Shown: in pieces, positions 1 to 7,139 of the stretch | How the letters are laid out: every line of letters starts with the position of its first letter | Numbering within the stretch: position 1 is the first letter of the stretch | NCBI GenBank assembly: GCA_002405615.1 | Contig: DHMD01000032.1 | Coordinates: 1 to 10,283 of the forward strand | DNA length: 10,283 bases | Origin: Christensenella sp. UBA4651 | GTDB taxonomy: Bacteria > Bacillota > Clostridia > Christensenellales > UBA1242 | Reading direction: 5' to 3' | Notes under the pieces: generated by a model | What the model was told of the DNA's origin: nothing | Databases searched by the model: none | The model's input: the letters and a program-made list of their open reading frames with translations, nothing else | Position numbers and translations under genes: made by a program

Positions 1-893
1 TCGATAAGTGCGTCAACAGCCTCTTGGAGCATACGTTTTTCGTTTCTGATAATAACATCAGGAGCAGCCAAGTCAATCAATTTTTTGAGACGGTTGTTTC
101 GGTTGATAACCCTACGGTACAAGTCATTTAAGTCGCTGGCAGCGAACCTACCGCCCTCCAATTGAATCATTGGACGCAATTCTGGTGGCAAAACTGGCAA
201 CACATCGAGAATCATCCAACGAGGGTTGTTACCACTCTTTAAGAAAGCCTCAACGGTTTCAAGTTTCTTGATTGCCTTTAATTTACGAGCACCCTTTGAG
301 TTAGCGACAATGTCCTTTAACTCCTTGCTCTCTTTTTCTAGGTCGATTTCGGAAAGCAATTCTCTGATTGCCTCACCACCCATACCTACACGGAACGCAC
401 CAGCGCCATATTTTTCTAGTGCATCACGGTACTCTTTGTCGGTAATAACCTGTTTCTTCTCAAACTCGGTTTTGCCCGGGTCAAGAACGATGTAACTAGC
501 GTAGTACAAAACTTGTTCAAGGTTCTTGCTAGTCATATCGAGGATACTACCTACCTTACTACTACCGCCACGAACAAACCAAATGTGGCTAACTGGGGTA
601 GCGAGCTCGATATGTCCCATACGCTCTCTACGAACTTTACTACGGGTGATTTCCACACCACATTTTTCACAGTGGTGTCCTTTGTACCTAACTCTCTTAT
701 ATTTACCACAATGACATTCAAAGTCTTTTTTAGGTCCGAAAATGCGCTCACAAAACAAGCCGTTAATTTCAGGCTTTAAGGTACGATAATTTATTGTTTC
801 TGGTTTGGTAACCTCACCATGAGACCACTCTCTAATCTTCTCTGGTGAAGCAATACCGATTTTTATTGAGTCAAAATTTTTTAATTCAAACAT
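1..893 (-). CDS. rpoC: DNA-directed RNA polymerase subunit beta' (RpoC), N-terminal part, cut by window edge
   Basis: This is the largest subunit of RNA polymerase, which forms the clamp and, with beta, the active-site cleft. Only the first 297 codons are in the window; the reading frame runs off at position 1. The translation starts [13 protein letters not shown]. It carries the N-terminal zinc-binding cysteines of the clamp as C60-x-C62 and C75-x2-C78, matching E. coli C70/C72/C85/C88. Further on are the [16 protein letters not shown] and [15 protein letters not shown] segments of the lid/rudder region, which read as normal and intact. The start is the ATG at 893. An AGGAG overlapping the rpoB stop codon lies 11 nt upstream, and the gap to rpoB is 14 nt, so the two genes are co-transcribed and probably translationally linked. 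The catalytic NADFDGD motif lies beyond the window, so its integrity cannot be judged. Confidence 0.98.
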   Translation of the reverse strand, partial: MFELKNFDSIKIGIASPEKIREWSHGEVTKPETINYRTLKPEINGLFCERIFGPKKDFECHCGKYKRVRYKGHHCEKCGVEITRSKVRRERMGHIELATPVSHIWFVRGGSSKVGSILDMTSKNLEQVLYYASYIVLDPGKTEFEKKQVITDKEYRDALEKYGAGAFRVGMGGEAIRELLSEIDLEKESKELKDIVANSKGARKLKAIKKLETVEAFLKSGNNPRWMILDVLPVLPPELRPMIQLEGGRFAASDLNDLYRRVINRNNRLKKLIDLAAPDVIIRNEKRMLQEAVDALI

Positions 894-907
894 TTATCGC
901 TACACTC

Positions 908-3900
908 CTATTCATCAAAATCATCATCAAACAGGTTACCAGCATTGAACGCATCTTCATCATTTTCTATTTGATTAAATTCGCTTTCGCTAATAATATC
1001 ATTTGACTCGCCTTCAATATCATCAAAGTTGAGTTCAATTTCTTTTTGCTCATCGTTGTGAGTTTTTGCCATACTTGGGATGTCGATGTCGTCATTTGTA
1101 AGTTCGGTCAACTCGATTTCACGGTTGTCCTCGGTCAAAATCTTGATATCCATACCCAAAGATTGCAACTCTTTTACCAATACCTTGAATGATTCAGGGA
1201 TACCTGGTTCAGAGATAGGTTGACCTTTTACAATTGATTCATAAACATTGTTTCTACCAGCAATATCGTCTGATTTGATAGTCAACATCTCTTGCAACAA
1301 GTTTGCCGCACCATAACCCTCCAATGCCCAAACGTCCATTTCGGAGAATCTCTGACCACCGAACATTGCCTGACCACCCAAAGGTTGAGCGGTAACAAGT
1401 GCGTAAGGTCCGATACTACGAGCATGCATCTTGTTATCAACCATATGGGTAAGTTTAAGCATATACATATAACCAACTGTAACTCTGTGGTCAAATGCCT
1501 CACCAGTACGACCATCGTAAAGCACCATTTTGGCGTCATCATCGAGGTTGTTTTGGCGGTACAATTCGCTAATTTGCTGCTCGGTTGCACCATCAAATAC
1601 TGGGGTTGCAACTTTCCAGCCTAGAACTTTGGCAACTCTACCCAAGTGAACCTCGAGCAACTGACCAATGTTCATACGGCTAGGTACACCTAGTGGGTTC
1701 AAAACAACATCCACAGGTTGACCGTTTGCCATAAATGGCATATCTTCGCTAGGCAAAATTCTAGAAACGATACCCTTGTTACCATGACGACCTGACATTT
1801 TGTCGCCGACTGACAACTTTCTCTTTTGAGCGATATATACTTTAACAAGCATATTAACGCCCGCTTCGAGTTCGTCCTTGTTTGCTCTACTGAAAATTTG
1901 AACATCTACTACGACCCCTGCACGACCGTGTGGCACACGCAGACTGGTATCTCTAACTTCACGAGATTTTTCACCGAAGATAGCACGCAAAAGTCTCTCC
2001 TCAGGAGTAAGTTCGGTTTCACCTTTTGGAGTAACCTTACCTACCAAGATATCGCCTGGGCGAACCTCTGCGCCGACACGGATAATACCATTTTCATCCA
2101 AGTTTTTGAGAGCATCTTCACTCAGATTTGGAATATCACGAGTGATTTCCTCATTACCGAGTTTGGTAGCACGACACTTTACATCTTCTACTTTTAGAGT
2201 GATTGAGGTGTAAATGTCCTCTTTTACCAAACGCTCATTAATAAGGATAGCATCCTCGTAGTTGTAACCTTCCCAGTTCATAAAGGCTACTAGCATATTT
2301 CTACCCAAAGACAACTCACCATTGCAGGTTGACAAACCATCGGCAATTACATCGCCTTTTTTAACACGCTCACCCTCTTTTACGATAGGCTTTTGGTTAA
2401 GGCAAGTATCTTTCGTAGTTTTTGCAAACTTTGTCAATTTTTTCTTGTGGATGTTGCCCTCATCGTCCATAATGTCGATTTCGGCGGAATCCATATATTT
2501 TACCACACCATCGCAGTCTGCTAGCACCAACGCACCACTGTCTTTTGCAGCACGGTATTCTAGTCCAGTACCAACGATTGGCGCTTCTGTTTTTATCAAA
2601 GGCACAGCCTGACGCTGCATGTTACTACCCAACAAAGCACGGGCAGCATCATCGTTTTCCAAGAATGGAATACAAGAAGTAGCCACAGAAATCATCTGTC
2701 TAGGAGAAACGTCAACATAATCAACCTCGCTACTTGGTACTTCGATAACTCTATCCTTGTAACGACAAATTACAGTCTTGTTGATAAAGTGTCCCTCATC
2801 ATCAAGAGGCTCAACTGCCTGAGCAATCTTACACTTTTCTTCAACGTCTGCCATAAGGTAAACGACTTCTTTTGTAACGACACCCTTTTCTTTGTCAACC
2901 TTTTTGTAAGGAGTTTCCAAGAAACCGTATTCGTTAATCTTGGCATAAGTTGCCAAAGAGTTAATCAAACCGATTGACTGACCTTCTGGGGTCTCAATCG
3001 CACAGATTCTACCGTAGTGGGTGTAGTGAATATCACGAACTTCTGCACCTGCACGGTCTTTACGGACACCACGAGGGCCAACCGCAGAAACCTTACGCTT
3101 TTGAGTAAGTTCACTCAATGGGTTTACCTGATCCATACTTTGAGACAGTGGGCTAGTTTTCATAAAGTCCATAAATGCTTTGGTTACATGGCGGGCGTTT
3201 ACAATAGTGCTTGGGGTTGCCTGTGTCAAGTCTTGACCTTGCATACTTTCTCTGGCTACTGTAGCCATCTTCGCCATACCAGAGTGCATAGCGATATTTA
3301 CCAACTCACCTACACTACTAACACGACGGTTAGCTAAGTGGTCGATATTATCAATAGTACCGATACCCTCGGTCAAGTCGAGCAAGTAACTGATACTAGC
3401 CAAAATATCATCAATTACGATGTGGCGGTTAATGAGTTCTTCTTGGTGTTCTTTTACGATTTCGAGTTTTGCGTCCTTTGTCTTGGCATCTTTTGTAAGT
3501 TCCAAAAATACAGGATAGTTAATCAACTCGTAAATACCGTAATCACGTGGGTTGCACTTGATAATTGAGTCGAGAGCGACACGGTTGTTACCACGCATAA
3601 GGTGCTTTTTGCCGTTTTGCAGCAAAACCCAAACCTCGTTGATACCAGAGTTTTGAATCATATTTGCTTGCTCTTGGGTAATTTCTGTTCCCTCTGGCAA
3701 AACAGTGCCATTGATAACCAACTCTTGTCCCAGAGTCAATCCCGGCAAACGGTTGCAAAGGTTCAACTTTTTGTTGAATTTGTAACGGCCAACTTTTGCC
3801 AAGTCGTATCTCAAATTTGTAAAGAATGTGTTGAAAATGAATGTCTTGATAGTTTCTGCACTAGGCAATTCACTAGGCTTCAACTTCTTTGACAATTCGA

Positions 3901-4633
3901 GCAAAGCTTCTTCCTCAGTTTTTTGAGTTTCCTGCTCCAATGTGTTGAGTATGAGTGGGTTATTACCGAAAAGATTGGCAATATCAACCTCTGAACCTAG
4001 TCCGAGACCTTTGAGCAAGATACCAGCTGAAACCTTGACACTACGATCCATAGTTACACGCAAAGTGTCTTTTGGTGTTTGCTCAAATTCTAGCCACATA
4101 CCTCTGGTAGGGTTGAGGCTGGCTAGATAGAAGGTCTTACCAGTGTTTTTGTCTTCAATAGCATCATAGTAGACACTAGGGCTACGCACGATTTGACTAA
4201 CAACCACACGGTCAACACCGCCAATAAGGAACGAACCTGTGTCAGTCATTAGTGGTACTTCACCGAGCATAATGTTTTGGTCAATGGCCTCACCTGTTTC
4301 TTTGTTAATCAAACGAGCATTAACTCTAATAGGCGCGCTATAAGTGAGTGCACGCCTACGGCACTCGTCAACAGGATACTTTACAGCAGAATAGTCAATA
4401 CTGTAATCCAAGAAATGCAGCTCAACTTTGCCGCTAAAATCCTCGATAGGAGAAAACTCGGCGATAGTTTCACCAATCCCCTTTTCCAAAAATTCCTTAT
4501 AAGTTTCTCTCTGAATACCAACTAGATATGGCATCTCGATAGGCTCATCGACACGAGCGAACGAAACACGCTCCGTCTTACCACACATAACTTTTCTGAT
4601 TGATGATTTTTTTGTTTCATTGTTTGCTGGCAT
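908..4633 (-). CDS. rpoB: DNA-directed RNA polymerase subunit beta (RpoB)
   Basis: Full-length RNA polymerase beta subunit of 1241 residues, close to clostridial RpoB length and longer than the B. subtilis protein. Seen in order: an N-terminal protrusion/lobe region (RSPSVYYD near residue 150), the rifamycin-pocket cluster (residues 495-530), HYTHYGRICAIETPEG, the active-site region (NWEGYNYEDAILINERL, KVTPKGETELTPEERLLRAI, SVGDKMSGRHGNKG) and the C-terminal clamp part (GGQRFSEMDVWALEGYGA). The start is the ATG at 4633, with AAGGAG 10 nt upstream. Another ATG at 4640 is out of frame and only 3 nt from the same Shine-Dalgarno. Two oddities stand out. Several rifamycin-contact and fork-loop-2 residues are substituted (see findings). 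The C-terminal tail is strongly acidic: 18 of the last 44 residues are Asp/Glu and none is Lys/Arg. It heads an operon with rpoC and has its own promoter; rplL is not upstream. Confidence 0.99.
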   Translation of the reverse strand: MPANNETKKSSIRKVMCGKTERVSFARVDEPIEMPYLVGIQRETYKEFLEKGIGETIAEFSPIEDFSGKVELHFLDYSIDYSAVKYPVDECRRRALTYSAPIRVNARLINKETGEAIDQNIMLGEVPLMTDTGSFLIGGVDRVVVSQIVRSPSVYYDAIEDKNTGKTFYLASLNPTRGMWLEFEQTPKDTLRVTMDRSVKVSAGILLKGLGLGSEVDIANLFGNNPLILNTLEQETQKTEEEALLELSKKLKPSELPSAETIKTFIFNTFFTNLRYDLAKVGRYKFNKKLNLCNRLPGLTLGQELVINGTVLPEGTEITQEQANMIQNSGINEVWVLLQNGKKHLMRGNNRVALDSIIKCNPRDYGIYELINYPVFLELTKDAKTKDAKLEIVKEHQEELINRHIVIDDILASISYLLDLTEGIGTIDNIDHLANRRVSSVGELVNIAMHSGMAKMATVARESMQGQDLTQATPSTIVNARHVTKAFMDFMKTSPLSQSMDQVNPLSELTQKRKVSAVGPRGVRKDRAGAEVRDIHYTHYGRICAIETPEGQSIGLINSLATYAKINEYGFLETPYKKVDKEKGVVTKEVVYLMADVEEKCKIAQAVEPLDDEGHFINKTVICRYKDRVIEVPSSEVDYVDVSPRQMISVATSCIPFLENDDAARALLGSNMQRQAVPLIKTEAPIVGTGLEYRAAKDSGALVLADCDGVVKYMDSAEIDIMDDEGNIHKKKLTKFAKTTKDTCLNQKPIVKEGERVKKGDVIADGLSTCNGELSLGRNMLVAFMNWEGYNYEDAILINERLVKEDIYTSITLKVEDVKCRATKLGNEEITRDIPNLSEDALKNLDENGIIRVGAEVRPGDILVGKVTPKGETELTPEERLLRAIFGEKSREVRDTSLRVPHGRAGVVVDVQIFSRANKDELEAGVNMLVKVYIAQKRKLSVGDKMSGRHGNKGIVSRILPSEDMPFMANGQPVDVVLNPLGVPSRMNIGQLLEVHLGRVAKVLGWKVATPVFDGATEQQISELYRQNNLDDDAKMVLYDGRTGEAFDHRVTVGYMYMLKLTHMVDNKMHARSIGPYALVTAQPLGGQAMFGGQRFSEMDVWALEGYGAANLLQEMLTIKSDDIAGRNNVYESIVKGQPISEPGIPESFKVLVKELQSLGMDIKILTEDNREIELTELTNDDIDIPSMAKTHNDEQKEIELNFDDIEGESNDIISESEFNQIENDEDAFNAGNLFDDDFDE

Positions 4634-4900
4634 TAAACATTATCTCCTTGTAAAACATATTTTTTGTTTAATAAAAAGTTGCCAAGTAGAATACTTTTGT
4701 GCTATATTAGATATTATAAAGGCATATCAAGAACAATTTTGTGAAAAACTATGAGAAATGCTAGGCGACAAAAAAATATGCTTCTTCGTTCCAAGCACTT
4801 GATTTTGGGCATTTAAGCCCCAAGTATTAAATTTTATTGATAAATAATCCCAAATAAACTCAATATTCCCCACCAAACACTCTTTATATGAATATAATAG
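4634..4900 (-). promoter_or_regulatory. Long 5' leader of rpoB-rpoC with candidate attenuator
   Basis: About 267 nt separate the predicted transcription start (near 4901) from the rpoB start codon, and no convincing gene lies in between. Two possible RNA structures are visible, described in transcript sense. The first pairs ACTTG (4821-4825) with CAAGT (4797-4801) and GGGC (4817-4820) with GCCC (4807-4810), leaving a 5-nt bulge and a TTAAAT loop. The second pairs TGCTT (4793-4797) with AAGCA (4779-4783) across a 9-nt loop. It is followed by TAT and then a seven-T run (4770-4776), which resembles a weak intrinsic terminator. The two structures share one or two bases, so they could compete as antiterminator and terminator. 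The terminator stem is only 5 bp, so this is a hypothesis. It resembles no leader family that I recognise. Confidence 0.35.
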
Positions 4901-4907
4901 TTTTATA

Positions 4908-4936
4908 AGTATAGCATAAAACATAATTGTTGTCAA
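4908..4936 (-). promoter_or_regulatory. Sigma-A-type promoter for rpoB-rpoC
   Basis: On the minus strand a perfect -35 box TTGACA (4931-4936) is separated by exactly 17 nt from the -10 box TATACT (4908-4913). The -10 is preceded by TGC, giving an extended TGn element. This is the strongest promoter match in the window and points at rpoB, with initiation expected near position 4901. Its strength fits a gene that must be transcribed heavily. No other plausible gene lies between it and rpoB. Confidence 0.88.
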
Positions 4937-4977
4937 CATAAATTTGGTAAAAATTTTTAGATTAAATTGAGGTAACT

Positions 4978-5973
4978 ATGCAAAAGCAAAACAACGATGA
5001 AATGGCTCTATCAGCGAGAATTACTCTTGCGCTAGAAAAATATGGAACAACGGCAATTTCGACTATCCTAAAAAAAGACAAAGAAACGAGTGCCGTCTAT
5101 TCCCTATATAATATACCGTATAGCAAAGACAAAACTGACCCATTGAGGCAATTTGACTGGCACTGCCCTAAATTTGTGGCGGGGTCTGTCCGTCCTACCC
5201 CTATGCCGACACTTTTTTATATCCACGGCGGGTCTTGGACTGCGGCGGACAAAAGTATATTTACCTTGGTTGCCAAGGATTTTGCGGAACAGGGGCTAAT
5301 TGTGATAAATATCAATTACCGACTACTCCCTGAGGTGGAATTCGAGGACGTGTACCACGATGTTGCGGAATGTATCAGCTATTGTATCGAAAATGCGGAA
5401 ATGTTTGGTATAGACAAGAGTCAAATTTTTGTCGGTGGCGACAGTGCAGGTGGGCATTTGTCTAGCCTAATTGCAGCAAACAAGCAACTAGGCAAGCTAA
5501 AAGTTGACTGCACAATCAAGGGTTGCATCCTTTTTTATGGGGTATTTGATATCTCTCATTTGCACAAATTGAGTTTCAGAGCGTGTCGCTCTATTGGCAA
5601 GCATTTTGAGGAGGTTTACAGAGAAAAACCGCAGGAATTGACACAATTTTACCACGATTACTCGCCAATGCAGTTGGTTACCAAGGACTTCCCTCCTGCT
5701 TTTGTCGCTGCGGGCGAAGTCGACTCCCTTACCGCTACCGAGTCAAAGCCGTTCATCCAAAAACTCACAGATTTGGGTGTGGAATGTGATACCATCATAT
5801 TCCCTAAAATTAGGCGAGATGCAAGGCACGCTTTCATAAACTTGCACACAAAGGCACGCAGTCAAACGATGGACAGGGCGTACGCATTTTTACGCAGGCA
5901 CATAACAACACCTCTCGAAAAAGCAATCGCAACAAGCAATATTCCAAATCCGTACAAAAAAAGACCTATTTAG
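4978..5973 (+). CDS. Alpha/beta-hydrolase, esterase/lipase-like (HSL / family IV type)
   Basis: A 331-residue alpha/beta-hydrolase fold enzyme, probably a cytoplasmic carboxylesterase or deacetylase; the substrate cannot be told from sequence. It shows the oxyanion-hole motif HGG (residues 83-85, in YIHGGSW) and the NYRLLPE segment typical of hormone-sensitive-lipase-like enzymes (113-119). The nucleophile elbow GDSAGG has Ser156, the likely acid is Asp249 in AAGEVDS, and the likely base is His284 in DARHAF. The catalytic triad is therefore complete. There is no signal peptide or membrane segment. The start is the ATG at 4978, with GAGG 5 nt upstream. The gene is divergent from rpoB and convergent with the ttcA-like gene. 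Its last codons lie inside the shared terminator hairpin. I found no clear promoter on the plus strand upstream. Kynurenine-formamidase-like or acetyl-xylan-esterase-like activity is possible but not supported specifically. Confidence 0.93.
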   Translation: MQKQNNDEMALSARITLALEKYGTTAISTILKKDKETSAVYSLYNIPYSKDKTDPLRQFDWHCPKFVAGSVRPTPMPTLFYIHGGSWTAADKSIFTLVAKDFAEQGLIVININYRLLPEVEFEDVYHDVAECISYCIENAEMFGIDKSQIFVGGDSAGGHLSSLIAANKQLGKLKVDCTIKGCILFYGVFDISHLHKLSFRACRSIGKHFEEVYREKPQELTQFYHDYSPMQLVTKDFPPAFVAAGEVDSLTATESKPFIQKLTDLGVECDTIIFPKIRRDARHAFINLHTKARSQTMDRAYAFLRRHITTPLEKAIATSNIPNPYKKRPI

Positions 5974-6003
5974 TCTAACTCGCAAGACTAATAGGTCTTT
6001 TTT
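5956..6003. terminator. Bidirectional intrinsic terminator between the hydrolase and ttcA-like genes
   Basis: A near-perfect hairpin: AGACCTAT (5962-5969) plus TAGTCT (5971-5976) pair with AGACTA (5985-5990) plus ATAGGTCT (5991-5998). There is one bulged T (5970) and an 8-nt loop, giving 14 bp. On the plus strand it is followed by a T run (5998-6003), and on the minus strand by a seven-T run (complement of 5956-5962). It can therefore stop transcripts from both convergent genes. The left arm contains the last hydrolase codons and its TAG stop; the right-hand T run includes part of the stop codon of the ttcA-like gene. Confidence 0.93.
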
Positions 6004-6733
6004 ATTCATCGTCTGATGATTTTTGCTCAAATTTGAGATGAGTGCGTTCTGGGTGCGTCAAAGCGCTCAAAATATGCTCATGCACCTCAGGGATATGAGG
6101 ATTAAGCTCTGCGATATATTTTTTGATAAACTCCCGCTCTGTGTGCTTGTCGGCGGGGCAATCGTTGTGGAAAATTGGCAAATTCTGCGAAACGGCGGTA
6201 GTTTCACTTTCCCAAATTAAAATCATTGGTCTGATAACAGTCATACCTGTTCTATCCAAATGCGTTACTGGCGCAAAAGTGGACAAGCGACTCTCATACA
6301 CCATGGACAAGAAAAATGTTTCGATTAGGTCGTTTGCATGGTGTCCTAATGCAATTTTGTTGCACCCCAAAGCCTTCGCCTCATTAGCGAGCATTCCTCT
6401 ACGCAATCTCGCACAAAGTGAGCAAGGATTACTCTCCTTGCGAACTTCAAACAATAATTCGTAAATTCTCGATGGAATAATCTTGTGTTCTACACCCAAA
6501 GAATTGCAGTATTCGGTAATTTTGGACAAATCAGACTCGCCGTTGTGCATATCAATAGTAATTGCCAATAACTCAAACTTTTTGGGATAGTAACGCTGAA
6601 TTTTTGCCAAAAAAGTGAGCAGGGCTAGGCTATCTTTCCCACCGCTCAATCCGATAGCGATTTTGTCGCCGTCCTGTATCATATCATATTTCTCAATCGC
6701 CTTGCGAACTCTACCTTCCGCCTTGCTTCTCAT
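6002..6733 (-). CDS. ttcA: TtcA-family tRNA 2-thiocytidine(32) synthetase-like PP-loop ATPase
   Basis: A 243-residue PP-loop adenylating enzyme. TtcA activates cytidine 32 of certain tRNAs with ATP and inserts sulfur using a [4Fe-4S] cluster. The PP-loop SGGKDS is at residues 30-35. The CSLCARLRRG motif gives the paired cluster cysteines C104 and C107, and C192 (in NDCPADKHTERE) is placed as the third ligand, as in TtcA. GHHANDLIETF (130-140) is the conserved second nucleotide-binding segment. It is shorter than the roughly 310-residue E. coli protein, as is common for Gram-positive relatives. The start is the ATG at 6733, with AGAGG 8 nt upstream. It appears monocistronic, with its own promoter (6762-6790) and the terminator at 5956-6003. 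Another tRNA-thiolation target within the TtcA/TtuA family cannot be excluded. Confidence 0.88.
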   Translation of the reverse strand: MRSKAEGRVRKAIEKYDMIQDGDKIAIGLSGGKDSLALLTFLAKIQRYYPKKFELLAITIDMHNGESDLSKITEYCNSLGVEHKIIPSRIYELLFEVRKESNPCSLCARLRRGMLANEAKALGCNKIALGHHANDLIETFFLSMVYESRLSTFAPVTHLDRTGMTVIRPMILIWESETTAVSQNLPIFHNDCPADKHTEREFIKKYIAELNPHIPEVHEHILSALTHPERTHLKFEQKSSDDE

Positions 6734-6761
6734 AATTTTTACCTCTCAATAATTTGTAGTT

Positions 6762-6790
6762 ATTTTATCAAAACACCACAATTTTTTCAA
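6762..6790 (-). promoter_or_regulatory. Sigma-A-type promoter for the ttcA-like gene
   Basis: On the minus strand TTGAAA (6785-6790) and TAAAAT (6762-6767) are 17 nt apart. The -10 is preceded by TGA, an extended TGn element. Initiation is expected near 6755, leaving a leader of about 22 nt that contains the AGAGG ribosome binding site. Confidence 0.7.
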
Positions 6791-6824
6791 TAGAAAGTCA
6801 TTAATTTGCAAAAAATTTTGTTTT

Positions 6825-6840
6825 TTACACAATTTTGTAA
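6825..6840. promoter_or_regulatory. 16-bp near-palindrome between ttcA-like gene and spoIIID
   Basis: TTACACAATTTTGTAA is an inverted repeat with 7 of 8 base pairs matched. It lies about 50 bp upstream of the spoIIID start and about 35 bp upstream of the ttcA promoter -35 box. Its size and symmetry suit a dimeric regulator, but the surrounding DNA is very AT-rich and such dyads can arise by chance. It does not match the SpoIIID binding consensus that I know. Confidence 0.25.
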
Positions 6841-6890
6841 CTTTTTGCATAAACCGAGCATATTTTAATACTAAATCTTGCGAGGTAAAA

Positions 6891-7139
6891 ATGGCAACAC
6901 CACATCCTTATATAATTAATATGGTAGCGGACTATTATTTGGGCAACAAATCGACAATGCGAGAATGCGGCAAACACTTTGGGCTGGGCAAAAGCACTAT
7001 TCACAACTATCTACACAAGTATCTCAAAAAAGTAGACCCGTCAAAATACGAAAAAGTGAGTGCGTTATCGCAACTCAACTTTTCGCAAAAACATATTCGT
7101 GGTGGTATGTCCACCCGCAAAAAATTTAATAAAGTTTAA
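6891..7139 (+). CDS. spoIIID: Stage III sporulation transcriptional regulator SpoIIID
   Basis: An 82-residue DNA-binding protein of the SpoIIID family. In endospore formers this protein acts in the mother cell, activating and repressing genes of the sigma-E regulon and helping the switch to sigma-K. The helix-turn-helix occupies about residues 21-42 (TMRECGKHFGLGKSTIHNYL), and the KSTIH recognition-helix core matches KSTVH of B. subtilis. The C-terminal basic segment KHIRGGMSTRKKF matches the family's RHLRGGEATKLKY. It is about 10 residues shorter at the C-terminus than the B. subtilis protein. The start is the ATG at 6891, with GAGG 5 nt upstream. It is often next to mreB/mbl in other Bacillota, but not here. 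I could not find a convincing sigma-E promoter; a weak TTGCAT/AATACT pair (6845-6850, 6867-6872, 16-nt spacing) is the best match. Its 3' end overlaps the convergent InlB-like gene by 14 bp. Confidence 0.93.
   Translation: MATPHPYIINMVADYYLGNKSTMRECGKHFGLGKSTIHNYLHKYLKKVDPSKYEKVSALSQLNFSQKHIRGGMSTRKKFNKV

Noticed and set aside
4711..4716. Second minus-strand TATAAT in the rpoB leader, closer to the gene
   Set aside because: No -35 box at 16-18 nt and no extended -10, so a second rpoB promoter is not supported.
4714..4812. A 32-codon possible leader peptide starting MPKIKCLERR in the rpoB leader, running through the attenuator candidate
   Set aside because: Only a poor Shine-Dalgarno (GGGG 5 nt upstream), no run of regulatory codons, and no clear link to the hairpins. 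Not strong enough to annotate.
4893..4898. Plus-strand TATAAT as the hydrolase promoter
   Set aside because: There is no -35 element at 16-18 nt upstream (CCACCA there); in this AT-rich stretch a lone TATAAT is expected by chance.
4727..4939. A 70-codon minus-strand open frame in the rpoB leader
   Set aside because: It starts upstream of the rpoB promoter's -35 box and spans the promoter, so the mRNA predicted from that promoter lacks its start. There is no ribosome binding site and the composition is not protein-like.
6827..6855. Sigma-E promoter for spoIIID (CATAAAC at 6848 as -10)
   Set aside because: The -10 match is partial and nothing resembling the sigma-E -35 lies 14-15 nt upstream.
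7101..7115. GGTGG/CCACC hairpin as terminator of the InlB-repeat gene
   Set aside because: The T run in minus-strand sense is about 9 nt away from the stem, and the bases encode the conserved RGG segment of SpoIIID, so the dyad is probably coincidental.
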